A stretch of DNA of 64,000 nucleotides from JACKBJ01 sp964549495 (GCA_964549495.1 CAZJWJ010000008.1:20320-84319); one strand, 5' to 3'; numbered from the stretch's first letter, positions 29,187-39,650 are shown. A program made the numbers and translations. Notes: a model not told the origin generated them from the letters alone.

Positions 29187-30557
29187 CTAACCCAATCGTT
29201 TCGGAGTCGGAGACTCGGACGATGGTTCGCCGGCTGGGGGCGGCGTTTCCACAGAGTCTTCCGCGGCATCACCACCCTTGCGCGCCTCCAACTCCTCCGG
29301 CGTGAGCGCCGACTCGTCGACCGTGAAGTCGTAGTCCTGCTCGGGATCGTAGTCGGGGTAGAGGTCGACCCGGTCCATGACGTCGACCAGGTCGCGCAGG
29401 AAGAGGCGCGGGACGATGCTGACCTGGCCACCGAAGGCGCTGGTGGCCTGCTGGACGAGCGCGTCGATGAAGGCGTCGTCCACCCGCTCGCGTAGGCGGT
29501 CCGGATGCTCGGCTGGGAAGAGATCGCGCACCTTGCGCCCGACCTCGGCCAGGCGCTGGGCGTCGAAGGGCTGGAGGCGGACCTGGGGGGCGCGCAGGTT
29601 GTCGAAGCGCGGGTCGTCACCAAAGCGGGTCTCGACGCGCGCCGCCAGGGGCGACAGATCCTTGATGCCCTTGTAGCCGTCGTAGAACTCTGGCGTGCCG
29701 GTGACGACCAGGTAGAGGCCCGGCAGGTCGCCGCCCAAGAGGAGGTCGATCAGCTGGCGTAGGGCGTTGAGCGCTTTCTCGCGCACGTCGGAGCGCATGC
29801 GCTGCACGGTCTCGACCTCGTCGAGCACCAGCATCAGGCCCTGGTAGCGGCTCTCGCGCAGCAGTTGGAGCAGGCCGCGCAGGAAGGTGAGCGCGCCGGG
29901 TCCGTCCAGGTCGCCCTTGACGTCTGCGCTGCGCTTGATGGCCGCGGCCACGCTGGGTTCGCCGGAGAGCCAAGCCAGGAGCCCCTGGGCGGTGGCGAAG
30001 TCGGATTGTTCCATGGCCCGGTGGTAGGCGCGCAGAGCGCGCGCGAAGGCCGGGTTGCGCGTGCTCAGGTCGGCCAGCTTGTTCTCTAGCCGCTGCTCGA
30101 CGGCCGCTGGGAAGGCCGGGTCGCTCTCGGCGATGCCTTGCAGGCGCATGACCTCTTCGCCGATCTCGTAGATCCAGCTGTCGACCAGGGCCGGAAAGGC
30201 GCCCTCGCCATCGGTGGCGGTGGTCAGGCGCTCCATCAGGCGGCGGTAGACGGTCTCGAGCCGGTGCAGTGGCGTGTCCGTGACGGAGATCTGGACCTCT
30301 GCGGTGGCGAATCCGCGCTGGCGGGCGTGCCAGCACAAGAGCCGCGTGGCAAAGGTCTTGCCGCTGCCGTAGTTGCCCCGGATCCACTTGGCCCGGCCGC
30401 TGCCGCCACCACCGGCCACCTCGTCCAACTCCCCATCGATGACCTTCAGCAGCGGGTCCAGGCCCGTCGCGAAGTGGTGCAAGCCGTCGCCCGGCACCGC
30501 GCCAGTACGCAGCGCGGCCACGATCTCGCGCGCTTCTCGCTCTTGAACCTGGCTCAT
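29187..30557 (-). CDS. brxD: BREX ATP-binding protein BrxD
   Basis: A 456-aa P-loop ATPase of the DUF2791 type. Walker A 'RGNYGSGKTFATRLLCWHA' is near residue 61, and Walker B 'GLMLVLDEVETVQRMRSD' near 244. 'LYLVVTGTPEFYDGYKGI' and 'RLQPFDAQRLAEVGRKVRDL' match sensor regions of AAA/ORC-like ATPases. The C-terminus is a Pro/Ser/Glu-rich tail. BrxD marks type 2 and type 6 BREX. The start overlaps the preceding gene by 4 bp. Confidence 0.88.
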   Translation of the reverse strand: MSQVQEREAREIVAALRTGAVPGDGLHHFATGLDPLLKVIDGELDEVAGGGGSGRAKWIRGNYGSGKTFATRLLCWHARQRGFATAEVQISVTDTPLHRLETVYRRLMERLTTATDGEGAFPALVDSWIYEIGEEVMRLQGIAESDPAFPAAVEQRLENKLADLSTRNPAFARALRAYHRAMEQSDFATAQGLLAWLSGEPSVAAAIKRSADVKGDLDGPGALTFLRGLLQLLRESRYQGLMLVLDEVETVQRMRSDVREKALNALRQLIDLLLGGDLPGLYLVVTGTPEFYDGYKGIKDLSPLAARVETRFGDDPRFDNLRAPQVRLQPFDAQRLAEVGRKVRDLFPAEHPDRLRERVDDAFIDALVQQATSAFGGQVSIVPRLFLRDLVDVMDRVDLYPDYDPEQDYDFTVDESALTPEELEARKGGDAAEDSVETPPPAGEPSSESPTPKRLG

Positions 30558-31657
30558 GCGGAGGGCTCCTGGGGAATGAAGACGTATTGCGGCTCACCCG
30601 TGGGCAGCGTCTCGCTCCGGAAGCAGCGATAGCCAAGCGCCTGCAGCTGTCGGTCGAGCCCGTTCATGAAGCCCGGAATGCGCGCCTTGCGCGTGTCCAG
30701 GCCCTCGGCCAACTCGCTGAGCGAGACCGAGCCATTCTCCGACAGGAGCCACAAAGCACGCCGCTGTCGCTTGTCGAGCTCGTCGAGGACGGTCGGAGAC
30801 AGAGGTGGCCGATCGTCGGTTTCATCACCGGCACCCGCGACCGTACCCACCTCATCATTCGGCTCCAGTGGTTTTGGCGGCACCGGCGACCTCGGCGACT
30901 TCGACGACTCCGGCGGCTTGGTCGTCGCGGGCTCCGCCTGCTCGCGCACCGAGACGGCCGGCATGTCAGCATAGGCTCGGATGTCGATTCCTTCCGACGC
31001 TGATCCACTGTCATCCAGTTGCGGCTGATTTGCCGGAATGGGGTCGGTCGACGGGACGTCCATTGCAGTCAGCTCGCGCTCGCCCTCGAGCAAGGGCTCG
31101 AGCGGGTCGGACCTGAAGCGCCCACCGGCCCACAGTCGTCGCCACATGACCACCGCGATGCCGAAGCTCAGGATCAAGAGCGTGAGCATGATCTGATTCG
31201 AGCGAGGATCGTCGGTGGTCAGGAATTCGTCGCCGAAGACGATGATCATGCCGATCACCCAAACGACGAACACCACCACGCTGAGCACCGTGACCGCGGC
31301 GAGGTGCAGCCCAGCGCCGAGGCTGGCGACGACGGAATGCATGCGCGCCTGCACCTGCTCCGTGGGCGTGAGCCCGGCCGGCAGGCTCTGCAGCGGTCCG
31401 TGCGAGCGCAGCCAGCGGGCGCCGAGCACGGTCATGCCCAGGGTCAGGGCCATGGCAAGGCGGAATTGGGCGTCCGACATGCCCTCGCCCGTGCTCTGGA
31501 TCCCGAGCAGCATCTCGCCGACGGCGAGGATGACCGCGGCCATCACGAAGGCCAAGGGCCCTGCGATGGACACGCGGAGAATCCAGAGCAGGCACCCGCC
31601 GAGCTGCGCCGGATCGGGCCCAGCCGCGAGCTGGTCCTCTGGCTTCTGGATCGTCAT
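30554..31657 (-). CDS. BREX-operon membrane protein with C-terminal winged helix
   Basis: A 367-aa protein. It has four hydrophobic helices in roughly residues 25-190 ('GPLAFVMAAVILAVGEMLLG', 'VVVFVVWVIGMIIVFGDEF', 'IMLTLLILSFGIAVVMW'), then a disordered Pro/Ser/Glu linker. The last 80 residues are a winged-helix-like domain ('LDKRQRRALWLLSENGSVSL', 'LDTRKARIPGFMNGLDRQL') that resembles the end of the adjacent PglZ. It overlaps both neighbours by 4 bp, so it is translated as part of the BREX operon. It is not a standard type 2 component; a membrane tether or regulator is an inference. Confidence 0.78.
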   Translation of the reverse strand: MTIQKPEDQLAAGPDPAQLGGCLLWILRVSIAGPLAFVMAAVILAVGEMLLGIQSTGEGMSDAQFRLAMALTLGMTVLGARWLRSHGPLQSLPAGLTPTEQVQARMHSVVASLGAGLHLAAVTVLSVVVFVVWVIGMIIVFGDEFLTTDDPRSNQIMLTLLILSFGIAVVMWRRLWAGGRFRSDPLEPLLEGERELTAMDVPSTDPIPANQPQLDDSGSASEGIDIRAYADMPAVSVREQAEPATTKPPESSKSPRSPVPPKPLEPNDEVGTVAGAGDETDDRPPLSPTVLDELDKRQRRALWLLSENGSVSLSELAEGLDTRKARIPGFMNGLDRQLQALGYRCFRSETLPTGEPQYVFIPQEPSA

Positions 31658-34236
31658 CCACCACCCCGCCAGCTGTACTGATGCTCGCCCGAGCCCAGGC
31701 GCTCGACCTCGAAGAGCGGTTGCCCTTCGGCCTGGAGCGTGTGGTGGAGCTTGGTCATGAAGCCGCGCACCCGAGCCGGGCGCATCTCCAAGCTGCGAGC
31801 CAGCTCGGTCTCGGTCAGGGTCCGGTTGCCGGCCAAGAGCGCCAGGGCCCGCTGCTCGTTGTCGTCGAGGCCCTGCGCGATGCCCTCGGGGATCTCCGCC
31901 GGCAGCCGGCGCGGAACGGCCACCGGCTTCGGCTCGACGGGCTTGGCCGGCACCTCCGGCAGGGCCGCGGCGACCAAATCCCCCGCGGGACCAGGCTCTT
32001 CAACGACCGCGTCCAGCTCCACGTGCTCCGGGAACCTCTCTCGCGCCGCGGGCCCGGCATCGAACCACCAAGCCGGCTCCTCGGCCGGCAAGCCGCCCCG
32101 CTCCAACCAAGCCAAGGGCACGGCCATCTCCTCCAGCCCGCAACCCCCGTGGTAGCCCACCTTGGGTTGGTTGCCGCGATAGGCCGACATCCGCCAGGCA
32201 AAGGCCTGGCGCGCATCGGTGCCGCCAAGCCCGTGGGTGTCGATCTCGATGAAACCCGCCGGCGCAGCCTCGCCCTTGCCGAGCGCCAGGAAGCGCGCGG
32301 TGGCCCCGGCGCTGACGCGATGGTCGGTGCTGGCATGCAGGCTGTGGCCGTGATCGCTGGTGAGCAGGACGCTGCGGCCGGCGTCGAAGGCCGCGTTCAG
32401 GGCCGGCAGCAGGCCGGCGATCTGATCGGCGCGGACCTGCACCGAGAGGCCGGCCGCGCTGCCGATGAGGTCGTCCACGGTGTTGTAGACCGCTACGACC
32501 AGCCGCGGACCGTCGGCGGCCAGGGCCGCGCGCAGCGAGGCGCCGCCATCGGCCAGGTCGCCCTTGAGGAAGAGCTGCGTGCTCAGGCTCTCGAGCCAGT
32601 CGTTCTGGTTGAGCCGCGCCTTGTCGGTCTTGGCCGCCTCGGCCTGCCAGGTCGATTCCTCGACCAGGGGATCGTCGGGAATCTTGCCCGCCATCAGGGC
32701 GCCGCGGGCGTGGCTGGTGATCGAGGGCAGGATGGAGATGCCCAGCGGCAGCTCGGCAGCGCCAAGGTCCTCGCCCAGCTCCAGGCCGATGCCCGTCCCC
32801 GCCGTCGCGGCCAGCTGCCACAGCAGCTCGTTGAAGACGGCCAGGCTGCAGCCGTCCAAGACCACGACGAAGACCGGCCGGCCGCTCTGGTCGATGCGCG
32901 GCCGGGCCACATCGCGCAGGATGTTGTGCATCGGCACGACGCCATCCTGCCCGATGGCCGCAGGGTAGTCCTCGGCCAAGGACTTGGCGAAGGCCAGGTT
33001 CTCGGCGTCGCGCCGCTTGCGCCAGGCGTCCAGGACGGCCCCGGCCTCCGAATGGAAGCTGCCGGTGGCCGCCAGGCAGCGCTGCATTCGCATCGCGGCC
33101 AAATCGGCAAAGGCGCCGTGGCGCTGGTAGGCGCGCAGGCGGGCGTCGATGGCGCTGGCCGAGCTCTCCTCCGTGGCCAGGTAGCGCGAGAGGCGGGCCA
33201 GCTCGGCGAGCAGGGCCAGCTCGCGCCGATAGGCGTCCACGGCGCGATGGCGCTCGAGCCATTCGATCTCTTCGCGCCCGATGGCCTCGCCCGCGGCGGC
33301 GCGATCGGCGATCTGCGCGGCGCGGTTCTCGAAGCCCAGCGGAAGGATGTGGCTCCGGGCGATCAGCGAGGGGGCAAGTAGCTGGCGGGCGAGGCTGTCG
33401 GCCTGCTTCAGGTAGGGTGCCGCGGCCGGCCCCATCTCGTCCAGCACCTTCTCGATCAGCTGGACGATGCTCCGGCGCAGGCTATCGGACGGCAGGCCGA
33501 CGTGGGCATCGTCGAGCGCGCCGTCGAGCGGGCCCCAGACGGCCAGCGGCAGCTCGTCGGACTCGGTGGCCAGCAGGATGCCGTGGACCAGCAGGGCTTC
33601 CAGGCGACCCGGCTCGGCCAGGCTCCAGGCCAGGATGCGGCCCTGGGTGCCCAAGTGGACGGGGGACTGGCGCCTGAAGAGCCGGCGGACGGGCGGCTCC
33701 AGCGCGGGGCCCTTGGCCAGCAGCTTGGCGACCACGCCGGCCGCGCTGGCGCTGCGGATGCGCTGTTCGAGGATGATCTCGATCAGCAGCTCTTCCAGCA
33801 GCTGGGCATCGACGACGGTGGGTAGGGTGCGCTGGGCCATGGTCTGGCGCAGCTGCGGGGCGTGGTCCAGGGCCAGCTGCTGCAGCTCTGGGTCCTCCAC
33901 GCCGCTGACCTGCACGCCCAGGGCCACCGAAAGGATGTCGACGATGGACAGGGTGTGCACGTGCCCGCTGCAGGAGCGCTCGAGCAGATCGGGCGGCAGC
34001 CGCTGCGCCAGCTCGCGCGGCATCAGCGCGATGAAGGGCGCCCCATCCGCCTTCCAGACCGTCCGCCGCAGGGCCAGCTCGGTCTCGCTGCGGCAGACGG
34101 TGAACTTGCTGCCGCCGGCCTCGACGGCCTCGGGCAGGTCACCCAGCCCGCCTTCGTCCAGCGCCAGCACGTAACCGCCGCGCTCGGCGCAGCCGGCCAT
34201 CTCGATCAGGCGCTGGATCAGGGGCGTGGCGTTCAT
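31654..34236 (-). CDS. pglZ: BREX phosphatase-like protein PglZ
   Basis: An 860-aa protein with the PglZ alkaline-phosphatase-superfamily core: 'PVFVVVLDGCSLAVFNELLW' near residue 454, 'LGISILPSITSHARGALMAG', 'LVVAVYNTVDDLIGSA' and 'SVLLTSDHGHSL' (metal-ligand DHGH). Residues 1-440 are helical. The C-terminus carries a Pro/Val linker and a winged-helix tail ('DDNEQRALALLAGNRTLTET', 'MRPARVRGFMTKLHHTL'), similar to the tail of the TM protein next door. PglZ is the hallmark of all BREX systems. The start overlaps pglY by 4 bp. Confidence 0.92.
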   Translation of the reverse strand: MNATPLIQRLIEMAGCAERGGYVLALDEGGLGDLPEAVEAGGSKFTVCRSETELALRRTVWKADGAPFIALMPRELAQRLPPDLLERSCSGHVHTLSIVDILSVALGVQVSGVEDPELQQLALDHAPQLRQTMAQRTLPTVVDAQLLEELLIEIILEQRIRSASAAGVVAKLLAKGPALEPPVRRLFRRQSPVHLGTQGRILAWSLAEPGRLEALLVHGILLATESDELPLAVWGPLDGALDDAHVGLPSDSLRRSIVQLIEKVLDEMGPAAAPYLKQADSLARQLLAPSLIARSHILPLGFENRAAQIADRAAAGEAIGREEIEWLERHRAVDAYRRELALLAELARLSRYLATEESSASAIDARLRAYQRHGAFADLAAMRMQRCLAATGSFHSEAGAVLDAWRKRRDAENLAFAKSLAEDYPAAIGQDGVVPMHNILRDVARPRIDQSGRPVFVVVLDGCSLAVFNELLWQLAATAGTGIGLELGEDLGAAELPLGISILPSITSHARGALMAGKIPDDPLVEESTWQAEAAKTDKARLNQNDWLESLSTQLFLKGDLADGGASLRAALAADGPRLVVAVYNTVDDLIGSAAGLSVQVRADQIAGLLPALNAAFDAGRSVLLTSDHGHSLHASTDHRVSAGATARFLALGKGEAAPAGFIEIDTHGLGGTDARQAFAWRMSAYRGNQPKVGYHGGCGLEEMAVPLAWLERGGLPAEEPAWWFDAGPAARERFPEHVELDAVVEEPGPAGDLVAAALPEVPAKPVEPKPVAVPRRLPAEIPEGIAQGLDDNEQRALALLAGNRTLTETELARSLEMRPARVRGFMTKLHHTLQAEGQPLFEVERLGSGEHQYSWRGGG

Positions 34237-37200
34237 GCGCCAGCATCGTCCTCGGGCTTGCGGCGCAGGGTGATGTCGATGCGCAGCTCGGCGGCGCCCT
34301 GGGCGGCCTGGGCAATCTGCGACCTGAGCTTGCTGATGAAGGTGTCGACTTCACGCGGGTCGATCGGCTTGTCTCGCTCGTGGAAGACCTCTTCGAAGTC
34401 GCGAGGTGGCTCCGGATCTGGGTCCGGATCCGGGTCGGGGTCCGGCTTGACCGTGATCAGCTTTCGCACGAGATCTGCGGCATGCTCGTTCCAGTCGTGG
34501 ATCTTGGCACCCGTCAACGTGCTGTGCTGTCGCTCCGGCTCCAACCAATGCTGAAGCTTCTCCACATGGTGTTGGATCTCCTTGCCGAGCACGGGATTGC
34601 CGAGTGCCCGTCTCAAATAGCCCAGATCATCCTCGTCGACCCGCTTGACCAACTCGAGGTCGGCCTCCGCACCCCGCGTGACGCCCCGCAGGGGGTCGTC
34701 GATGTCGTCGGGCCAGGCGCTCACCAGGGCGGCCAGCATGTGGTAGGAGTCGAGCTTGGTGTCGTCTACGGGCTGGAGGCGGTCGATGGCCTGGCGCAGC
34801 TCGCTGAGGCGCGGCGTCTGCTCGCTGCCGCCCAGGCGGACCAGTAGCGAGTGCAGGCTCCGCAGCTGCTGGCGGGCCAGGTGGCCGGCCTCGCGGATCT
34901 GGCCGCCCCAGGCGTCCTGGATGCCCAGGGTGCGGTAGGCGGTGGGTTCCTCCAGGCCGAAGAGGACCGCGCCCAGGTTGCGCGCGCGGCTCCACTCGGC
35001 GGCTTCGAGGACCGGTGCGCGTTCGAGCAGCAGGCCGACGCGGGCGTTGTTGTCCAGCTTGCCCGGGTCGATGGGGTCACCGGTCTTCTCGGCCAGGGTG
35101 CGGTAGCTGCGGGAGCGCAGGACGAAGAAGAGGAATAGGTTGCGCAGGGCCGGCTGCAAGCCGTACTCCTCGGTCAGCGCGTTGTCGATGGGCGCCCAGA
35201 GCAGGCTCGCCTCGCCCAGGGGCTGGAGCACGTGCTGGATGTAACGGGTGTCCTGCCGCAACTGGCCGTGGGTCTGTCCGAGCTTGACGACCTCGAGCGG
35301 CTCGCCCAGGTCGCGCAGGACGCGCTCGGTCTTGTCGTCGAATGGAGCGCGGGCGCTTTCGGTCTCGGAGGCTTGGAGCATCCAGCCCAGGAGGGTCTCC
35401 AAATCTCCGGTGGTGGGCCGGGACTTGAAGCTGGGGTGCTGCGGGTAGCGTCGGTCGAGCAGGCTGCGCGCGAAGTGCTCCAGGTTGTCGGACAGCTCGG
35501 GCTTGGGGATGCTCTCCTCGACGTCGCCGACCATGGCGATGATCTCGCCGCGGTCGCGGTAGGCGCTCTTGATGGCCTCTTGGAGTTGGGCACGCAAGGT
35601 GGCGGCGCGCTTCTCGGCCCGGTCGACCAGCTGGAGCTGGTCGGAGGGGTCGCGGTTGGGCATCAGGCTCTTGCGGCCTTCGGGGCTGGCGATCAGCTCG
35701 CAGGCGGCCAGGTCGGTGATCAGGTCCAGCTCGTGGGGGGTGAAGTGGCGGGGCAGCCAGCAGATGGTGTAGAGCGAGCCTTCGGCCTTGCGCACGGTGG
35801 GCACGCGCAGGCGGTCGTCCTCGACCGAGAAGCCGGCTTCGTCCCAGGGGTAGTCGATGACGATGCGGAACTCGGCCGAGCCGGGGCGGAAGCGCTCGTA
35901 GGGCATGGCGCGGATGTTGCCGATGCACAGGCTGCCGCGCCGCTCGGTGTTGCGCCAGTTGACGCGCAGGGGCCCGTCGTTGTTGTCCTGGGGGCCGAAT
36001 CCGCTCTGGCCGGCGATGCCCAGCTGCTGCTTGAAGACGCTGTAGAAGGTGTGGAAGCGGCGCTGCAAATTGTCGACGCTGCTCTTGGCGCGTTCGAGCA
36101 GCTCGCCGAAGTCGGGGCCCTCGATGGTGATGCTGACCACGGCGTTGCCGCCAGAGCCGCTGATCTGCACGGCCGGGATGCGCCGCGAGAGCTCGAGCAG
36201 GTCGCCGGCGGTGACCGACATGCGCCCGAGGTCGGTGCGGCCCTGGACTTCGACGTCGTTGAAGCGCACCAGGCGATCGACGCTCAGGTCGGCAAAGCCG
36301 GAGCTGAGCCGGGGCGAGACCTTGCCCAGGAGGCTGGTCTTGACCAGTTGGGCCAGGGTGTGGGCGCGGCGCTCGTCGATGCTGCCCAGGTTCTCGTCGG
36401 CGGCCATGCTGGCGATGGCCGGGCCGATGCGTTGGTGGTAGAGGTTGTTGATGGCCTGCAGGGTGGTGACGCGGCGGTAGCCGATGAAGTTGTCGGTGGG
36501 AAAGATGAAGTCGAAGGCGCTGCCGACGGGCACCAGCTCGCCCAATGGCAAGTCGCGGCTGGCGATGAGCAGCTGGTAGAGCAGGCGCAGGGCGGTGCGG
36601 TCGCGCTGCAACAGCGAGGAGACGTCGATGAGCATCTCGATGAGCGCGGGGTGGTAGGGGTAGACGTCGCGCAGGTAGTCTTCGTCGCCGGATTGCAGGA
36701 TGGTGGGCAGCAGCTTGCTGTGGCGCTCGGTCAGGGCGTCGAGGACGGGCGCGAGCTTGTCGGGGTCCTTGACCTTCAACACCCGCTCGCGGACGATGTG
36801 CCGCAGCTCGACGTCCTCCAGGGTGATCAGCTCGAAGCGCTCGCGGTGGTGGTCGAGGTGCTCGTGGAGCTCTTCGTTGTCGCTCATGTCGGGGAAGAAG
36901 TCGGAGAAGCGCCGCTGGCGGGCCATCAGGACGGCCAGGGGGATGTCGCGCGGGCCGCCGCTGAAGTCGACCATCACGTTGAGCTGGTTGATGGCGGCCT
37001 TGAAGTCGTGGTCGTCCTTGCCGGAGAGCCACAGCAGCATCTCGTCGAGCATCAGCACCAGGCCGTCGAAGCCTTGCTGCTTCAGGTGCGTGGCCAGCCG
37101 GCGCAGGCCTTCGGCCCAGGCGGGGTTGATGCCGGCCTGCTCGGCGCTCATGCCCTTGTATTCCAGGTAAGCCAGGGCGAACTTCTCGCGCGGCTTGATG

Positions 37201-37808
37201 TCCTGGCTGCCCAGCAAGTGCTCGAGTACTTCCTGGGCATCGGGGACGCCGACGCTTTCCATGCCCTTCCAGAAGGCCTCGCCGTAGCGCTGGCCTTCGC
37301 GCTGGGCCTGCTGCAGCACGCCGTCGACGTCGATGAACTCGAAGAGCGGCTTGCCGCGCTTGTCCAGCTCGCGGTTGACGGCTTCGTAGACCAGGCGGTC
37401 GAAGCGGTCGGATTGCCGGGCGGCGCTCATCAGGTTGACGCGCACGACCAAGAGCTCGCGCTCGGCCACCCAGGGGCGGAACTGGCTGCGCAGCTCGCCG
37501 ACGAAGGGGTGGTCTTTCTGCCAGGCCACGTCGGAGTTCTCGAGCAGGTAGCTCAGGTAGCCCATGAAGTGGCTCTTGCCGGAGCCAAAGCTGCCGTGGA
37601 TGAACCAGCCCACGCCCTTGCCCTGCTTGAGCTCGGCCTTCATGCGCGTCAGCACGGCCCGCAGATCGTCCTGCACGCCGGGCGTCAGCACGTAGCTGTC
37701 GACCAGGCGCTGGGGCGAGTGCTCACCTTCGTCGATCTGGATGACGAAGTCGAGGGCGGAGATGCCGCTGGGAATCTCGAAGACGTCGTCGAGCGTCACC
37801 TGACTCAT
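34233..37808 (-). CDS. pglY: BREX large P-loop ATPase PglY (BrxC-like)
   Basis: A 1191-aa ATPase. Walker A 'GSFGSGKSHFMGYLSYL' lies near residue 70, and a Walker B-like 'DGLVLMLDEMLLWLSGKDDH' near 260. The rest is the long helical and beta body typical of the BrxC/PglY (DUF6079) family, with 'PYHPALIEMLIDVSSLLQRD' and 'DFIFPTDNFIGYRRVTTL'. PglY hydrolyses ATP and is essential in type 2 BREX. It lies 87 bp downstream of the DUF2325 gene and overlaps pglZ. Confidence 0.92.
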   Translation of the reverse strand: MSQVTLDDVFEIPSGISALDFVIQIDEGEHSPQRLVDSYVLTPGVQDDLRAVLTRMKAELKQGKGVGWFIHGSFGSGKSHFMGYLSYLLENSDVAWQKDHPFVGELRSQFRPWVAERELLVVRVNLMSAARQSDRFDRLVYEAVNRELDKRGKPLFEFIDVDGVLQQAQREGQRYGEAFWKGMESVGVPDAQEVLEHLLGSQDIKPREKFALAYLEYKGMSAEQAGINPAWAEGLRRLATHLKQQGFDGLVLMLDEMLLWLSGKDDHDFKAAINQLNVMVDFSGGPRDIPLAVLMARQRRFSDFFPDMSDNEELHEHLDHHRERFELITLEDVELRHIVRERVLKVKDPDKLAPVLDALTERHSKLLPTILQSGDEDYLRDVYPYHPALIEMLIDVSSLLQRDRTALRLLYQLLIASRDLPLGELVPVGSAFDFIFPTDNFIGYRRVTTLQAINNLYHQRIGPAIASMAADENLGSIDERRAHTLAQLVKTSLLGKVSPRLSSGFADLSVDRLVRFNDVEVQGRTDLGRMSVTAGDLLELSRRIPAVQISGSGGNAVVSITIEGPDFGELLERAKSSVDNLQRRFHTFYSVFKQQLGIAGQSGFGPQDNNDGPLRVNWRNTERRGSLCIGNIRAMPYERFRPGSAEFRIVIDYPWDEAGFSVEDDRLRVPTVRKAEGSLYTICWLPRHFTPHELDLITDLAACELIASPEGRKSLMPNRDPSDQLQLVDRAEKRAATLRAQLQEAIKSAYRDRGEIIAMVGDVEESIPKPELSDNLEHFARSLLDRRYPQHPSFKSRPTTGDLETLLGWMLQASETESARAPFDDKTERVLRDLGEPLEVVKLGQTHGQLRQDTRYIQHVLQPLGEASLLWAPIDNALTEEYGLQPALRNLFLFFVLRSRSYRTLAEKTGDPIDPGKLDNNARVGLLLERAPVLEAAEWSRARNLGAVLFGLEEPTAYRTLGIQDAWGGQIREAGHLARQQLRSLHSLLVRLGGSEQTPRLSELRQAIDRLQPVDDTKLDSYHMLAALVSAWPDDIDDPLRGVTRGAEADLELVKRVDEDDLGYLRRALGNPVLGKEIQHHVEKLQHWLEPERQHSTLTGAKIHDWNEHAADLVRKLITVKPDPDPDPDPDPEPPRDFEEVFHERDKPIDPREVDTFISKLRSQIAQAAQGAAELRIDITLRRKPEDDAGA

Positions 37809-37895
37809 CGGCTGGGTCCTTGGCTGTGCATGTCGTATCGGTGGAGGCGGCGGAGAGGCCAGCCCGTGAACGGTGCGGCGTCCGTCAGGGCTCGC

Positions 37896-39650
37896 CTAGT
37901 CGTCGCCAAGGCGGATCGCCCCCTGTTCGAGGATCTGATGCGCGAGCTGCTTGGGGTTGTAACCGCCCGGGATGCGCACCAGCGGCTTGTCGTAGGTGTC
38001 GCAGTAGGCCTTGACCTCACTGTATCCGTGGCTCGACCAGCGGATCAAGAGCAGCACGACCGCGACATCGGTCCGGGCGATGGCCGATTCGAACTCGGTA
38101 TAGGAGGCCGCTCCGCCGTCCAACCACAAGAGCTCGCTGAGGCCGAAGGCCCGCTCGATGCGCTTCTTGTGTCGTGGGCGCTGGATGCCGCCGATCAGCA
38201 CGACGGCCTCACCCTCCAACAAGGCGCGGACGCGCTCTTCCTCTTCGCTCGGCGTTTCGGCAGCGATGTCGTCGTCTTGGAGATGCGCGGTTTCGGTCTC
38301 GCGCGATGCCAGGTACCGGTCGATGGCCCGCGAGGTGAGCAGGACGTTCTGGCCGGGCTCGATCTCATCCGGGATGTCGTCGAAGACGGGCAGCAAGATG
38401 TCGCGCAGTTGGACGCTGCTGGGTGCCACGCCCGACTCGACCAGTTTGTCGACGGCGTCCAGCGCCCGGTCCCAATCTTCGCGAGCGCCAGGGCCGGTTG
38501 CGCCGCGAATGCGCTGGATGTGATAGCGCAGCCGTCCCCATTGCCGTGCCTGGTCGCGGCCGACGCTGAGCTGCGCCTCGAGTTCATCGCGCAATTCGGC
38601 GCAACGTTCGCGCAGGCTTCCCCATGCGCCCGGGTCGGCGGGATCGGTCAGGCGCATGTAGCGCGAGAGGTAGATGCGCTGGCGATCGGTGATGGAGCGG
38701 AGCCAGCCGAAGGCGTCACGTTGGCTCTCGTCACTGCGCTCGTCGAGTCTGGCCACGGCGAGGCGCAGGGCGGATTGGGCTTCGGCCAGGAGGGCCAGGG
38801 CCTGGCTCAGGGCGTCGGAGAGCTCGTCGGTTTCGAGGATCATCGCGCAGAGTCGCAGGGCATCGGCCAGCGCTTCGAAGTTCCCCGCCAATTCGTCCCA
38901 ATCTCCCGGGTCGGTGGGGACGGGCGCGTCGCTACGGCACATCCACAACGAGACCTTGGCGCTGTGGCCCTTGCGCAAGATCTCGCGATCGCCGGGCGCG
39001 ATCTCGGTATGGAAGTCCACGCCCCGCGCCAAGCGCCGCTGCCGCTCCCCGACCCAACGCGCGGCCTCCGCCTTCAGGCTCGCGTCGCCGGCCAGCCGGA
39101 TCAGCAAGCGGCTCTGCGGCTCCGGCGCGGATGCTTCGGTGCCTGTCCGCCCCTGGTCTACGGTCTGTGACGCAGCCATCTCGGCGCGCGCAGCTTCGCG
39201 GGCTCGTCGGGCTTCTCGAGCCTCCTCGGCACGTTCGGCTTCGCGGGCGGCCAATACCTGTGCGATCCGCTCCTCGAGCGATTCGGGCTCTTCGGGCTCC
39301 TCCTCGTCTTCGTCGGCCTGGTCGGTGCTGGCATCTTCGTCGCGATCGGCCTGGTCGCCTTCGTCATCGGCGTCCGTCGCCGGCGCTTCGGCCGCGGGCT
39401 CGCCGGCACCGGCTTCGTCGATCTGCTCGGGCTGGTCGGCGACCGCGTCCAACTCCGGCTGGCGCAACGCGCGCTGGATTCGGTCGGCCGCTTCGAGCAG
39501 GATCGCCCGCAGCTCGGCGTCTTCCTCCGCCAGCTTCGAGAGCCGCAGCAGCAGCGGGAGCATGCTCTCCGCGAGCGAAGCGGCATCACCGCGAACCTCT
39601 CCGCCCGGCTCCGTCCGATCCTGGTTCATGCCTTGACCCTCGTCGCTCAT
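37896..39650 (-). CDS. BREX-associated DUF2325-domain protein
   Basis: A 584-aa protein whose ATG (39650) overlaps the pglX stop as ATGA. Residues about 70-170 are an extremely acidic, coiled-coil-prone region rich in Asp/Glu/Ala, then Arg/Glu/Ala. The middle is helical. The last 100 residues read 'AVVLIGGIQRPRHKKRIERA', 'TDVAVVLLLIRWSSHGYSEV' and 'AYCDTYDKPLVRIPGGYNPK', the pattern of DUF2325, a small Rossmann-like domain. It is not a core BREX gene. Its placement between pglX and pglY in a gap-free operon argues for a role in the system, perhaps sensing or assembly. Confidence 0.8.
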   Translation of the reverse strand: MSDEGQGMNQDRTEPGGEVRGDAASLAESMLPLLLRLSKLAEEDAELRAILLEAADRIQRALRQPELDAVADQPEQIDEAGAGEPAAEAPATDADDEGDQADRDEDASTDQADEDEEEPEEPESLEERIAQVLAAREAERAEEAREARRAREAARAEMAASQTVDQGRTGTEASAPEPQSRLLIRLAGDASLKAEAARWVGERQRRLARGVDFHTEIAPGDREILRKGHSAKVSLWMCRSDAPVPTDPGDWDELAGNFEALADALRLCAMILETDELSDALSQALALLAEAQSALRLAVARLDERSDESQRDAFGWLRSITDRQRIYLSRYMRLTDPADPGAWGSLRERCAELRDELEAQLSVGRDQARQWGRLRYHIQRIRGATGPGAREDWDRALDAVDKLVESGVAPSSVQLRDILLPVFDDIPDEIEPGQNVLLTSRAIDRYLASRETETAHLQDDDIAAETPSEEEERVRALLEGEAVVLIGGIQRPRHKKRIERAFGLSELLWLDGGAASYTEFESAIARTDVAVVLLLIRWSSHGYSEVKAYCDTYDKPLVRIPGGYNPKQLAHQILEQGAIRLGDD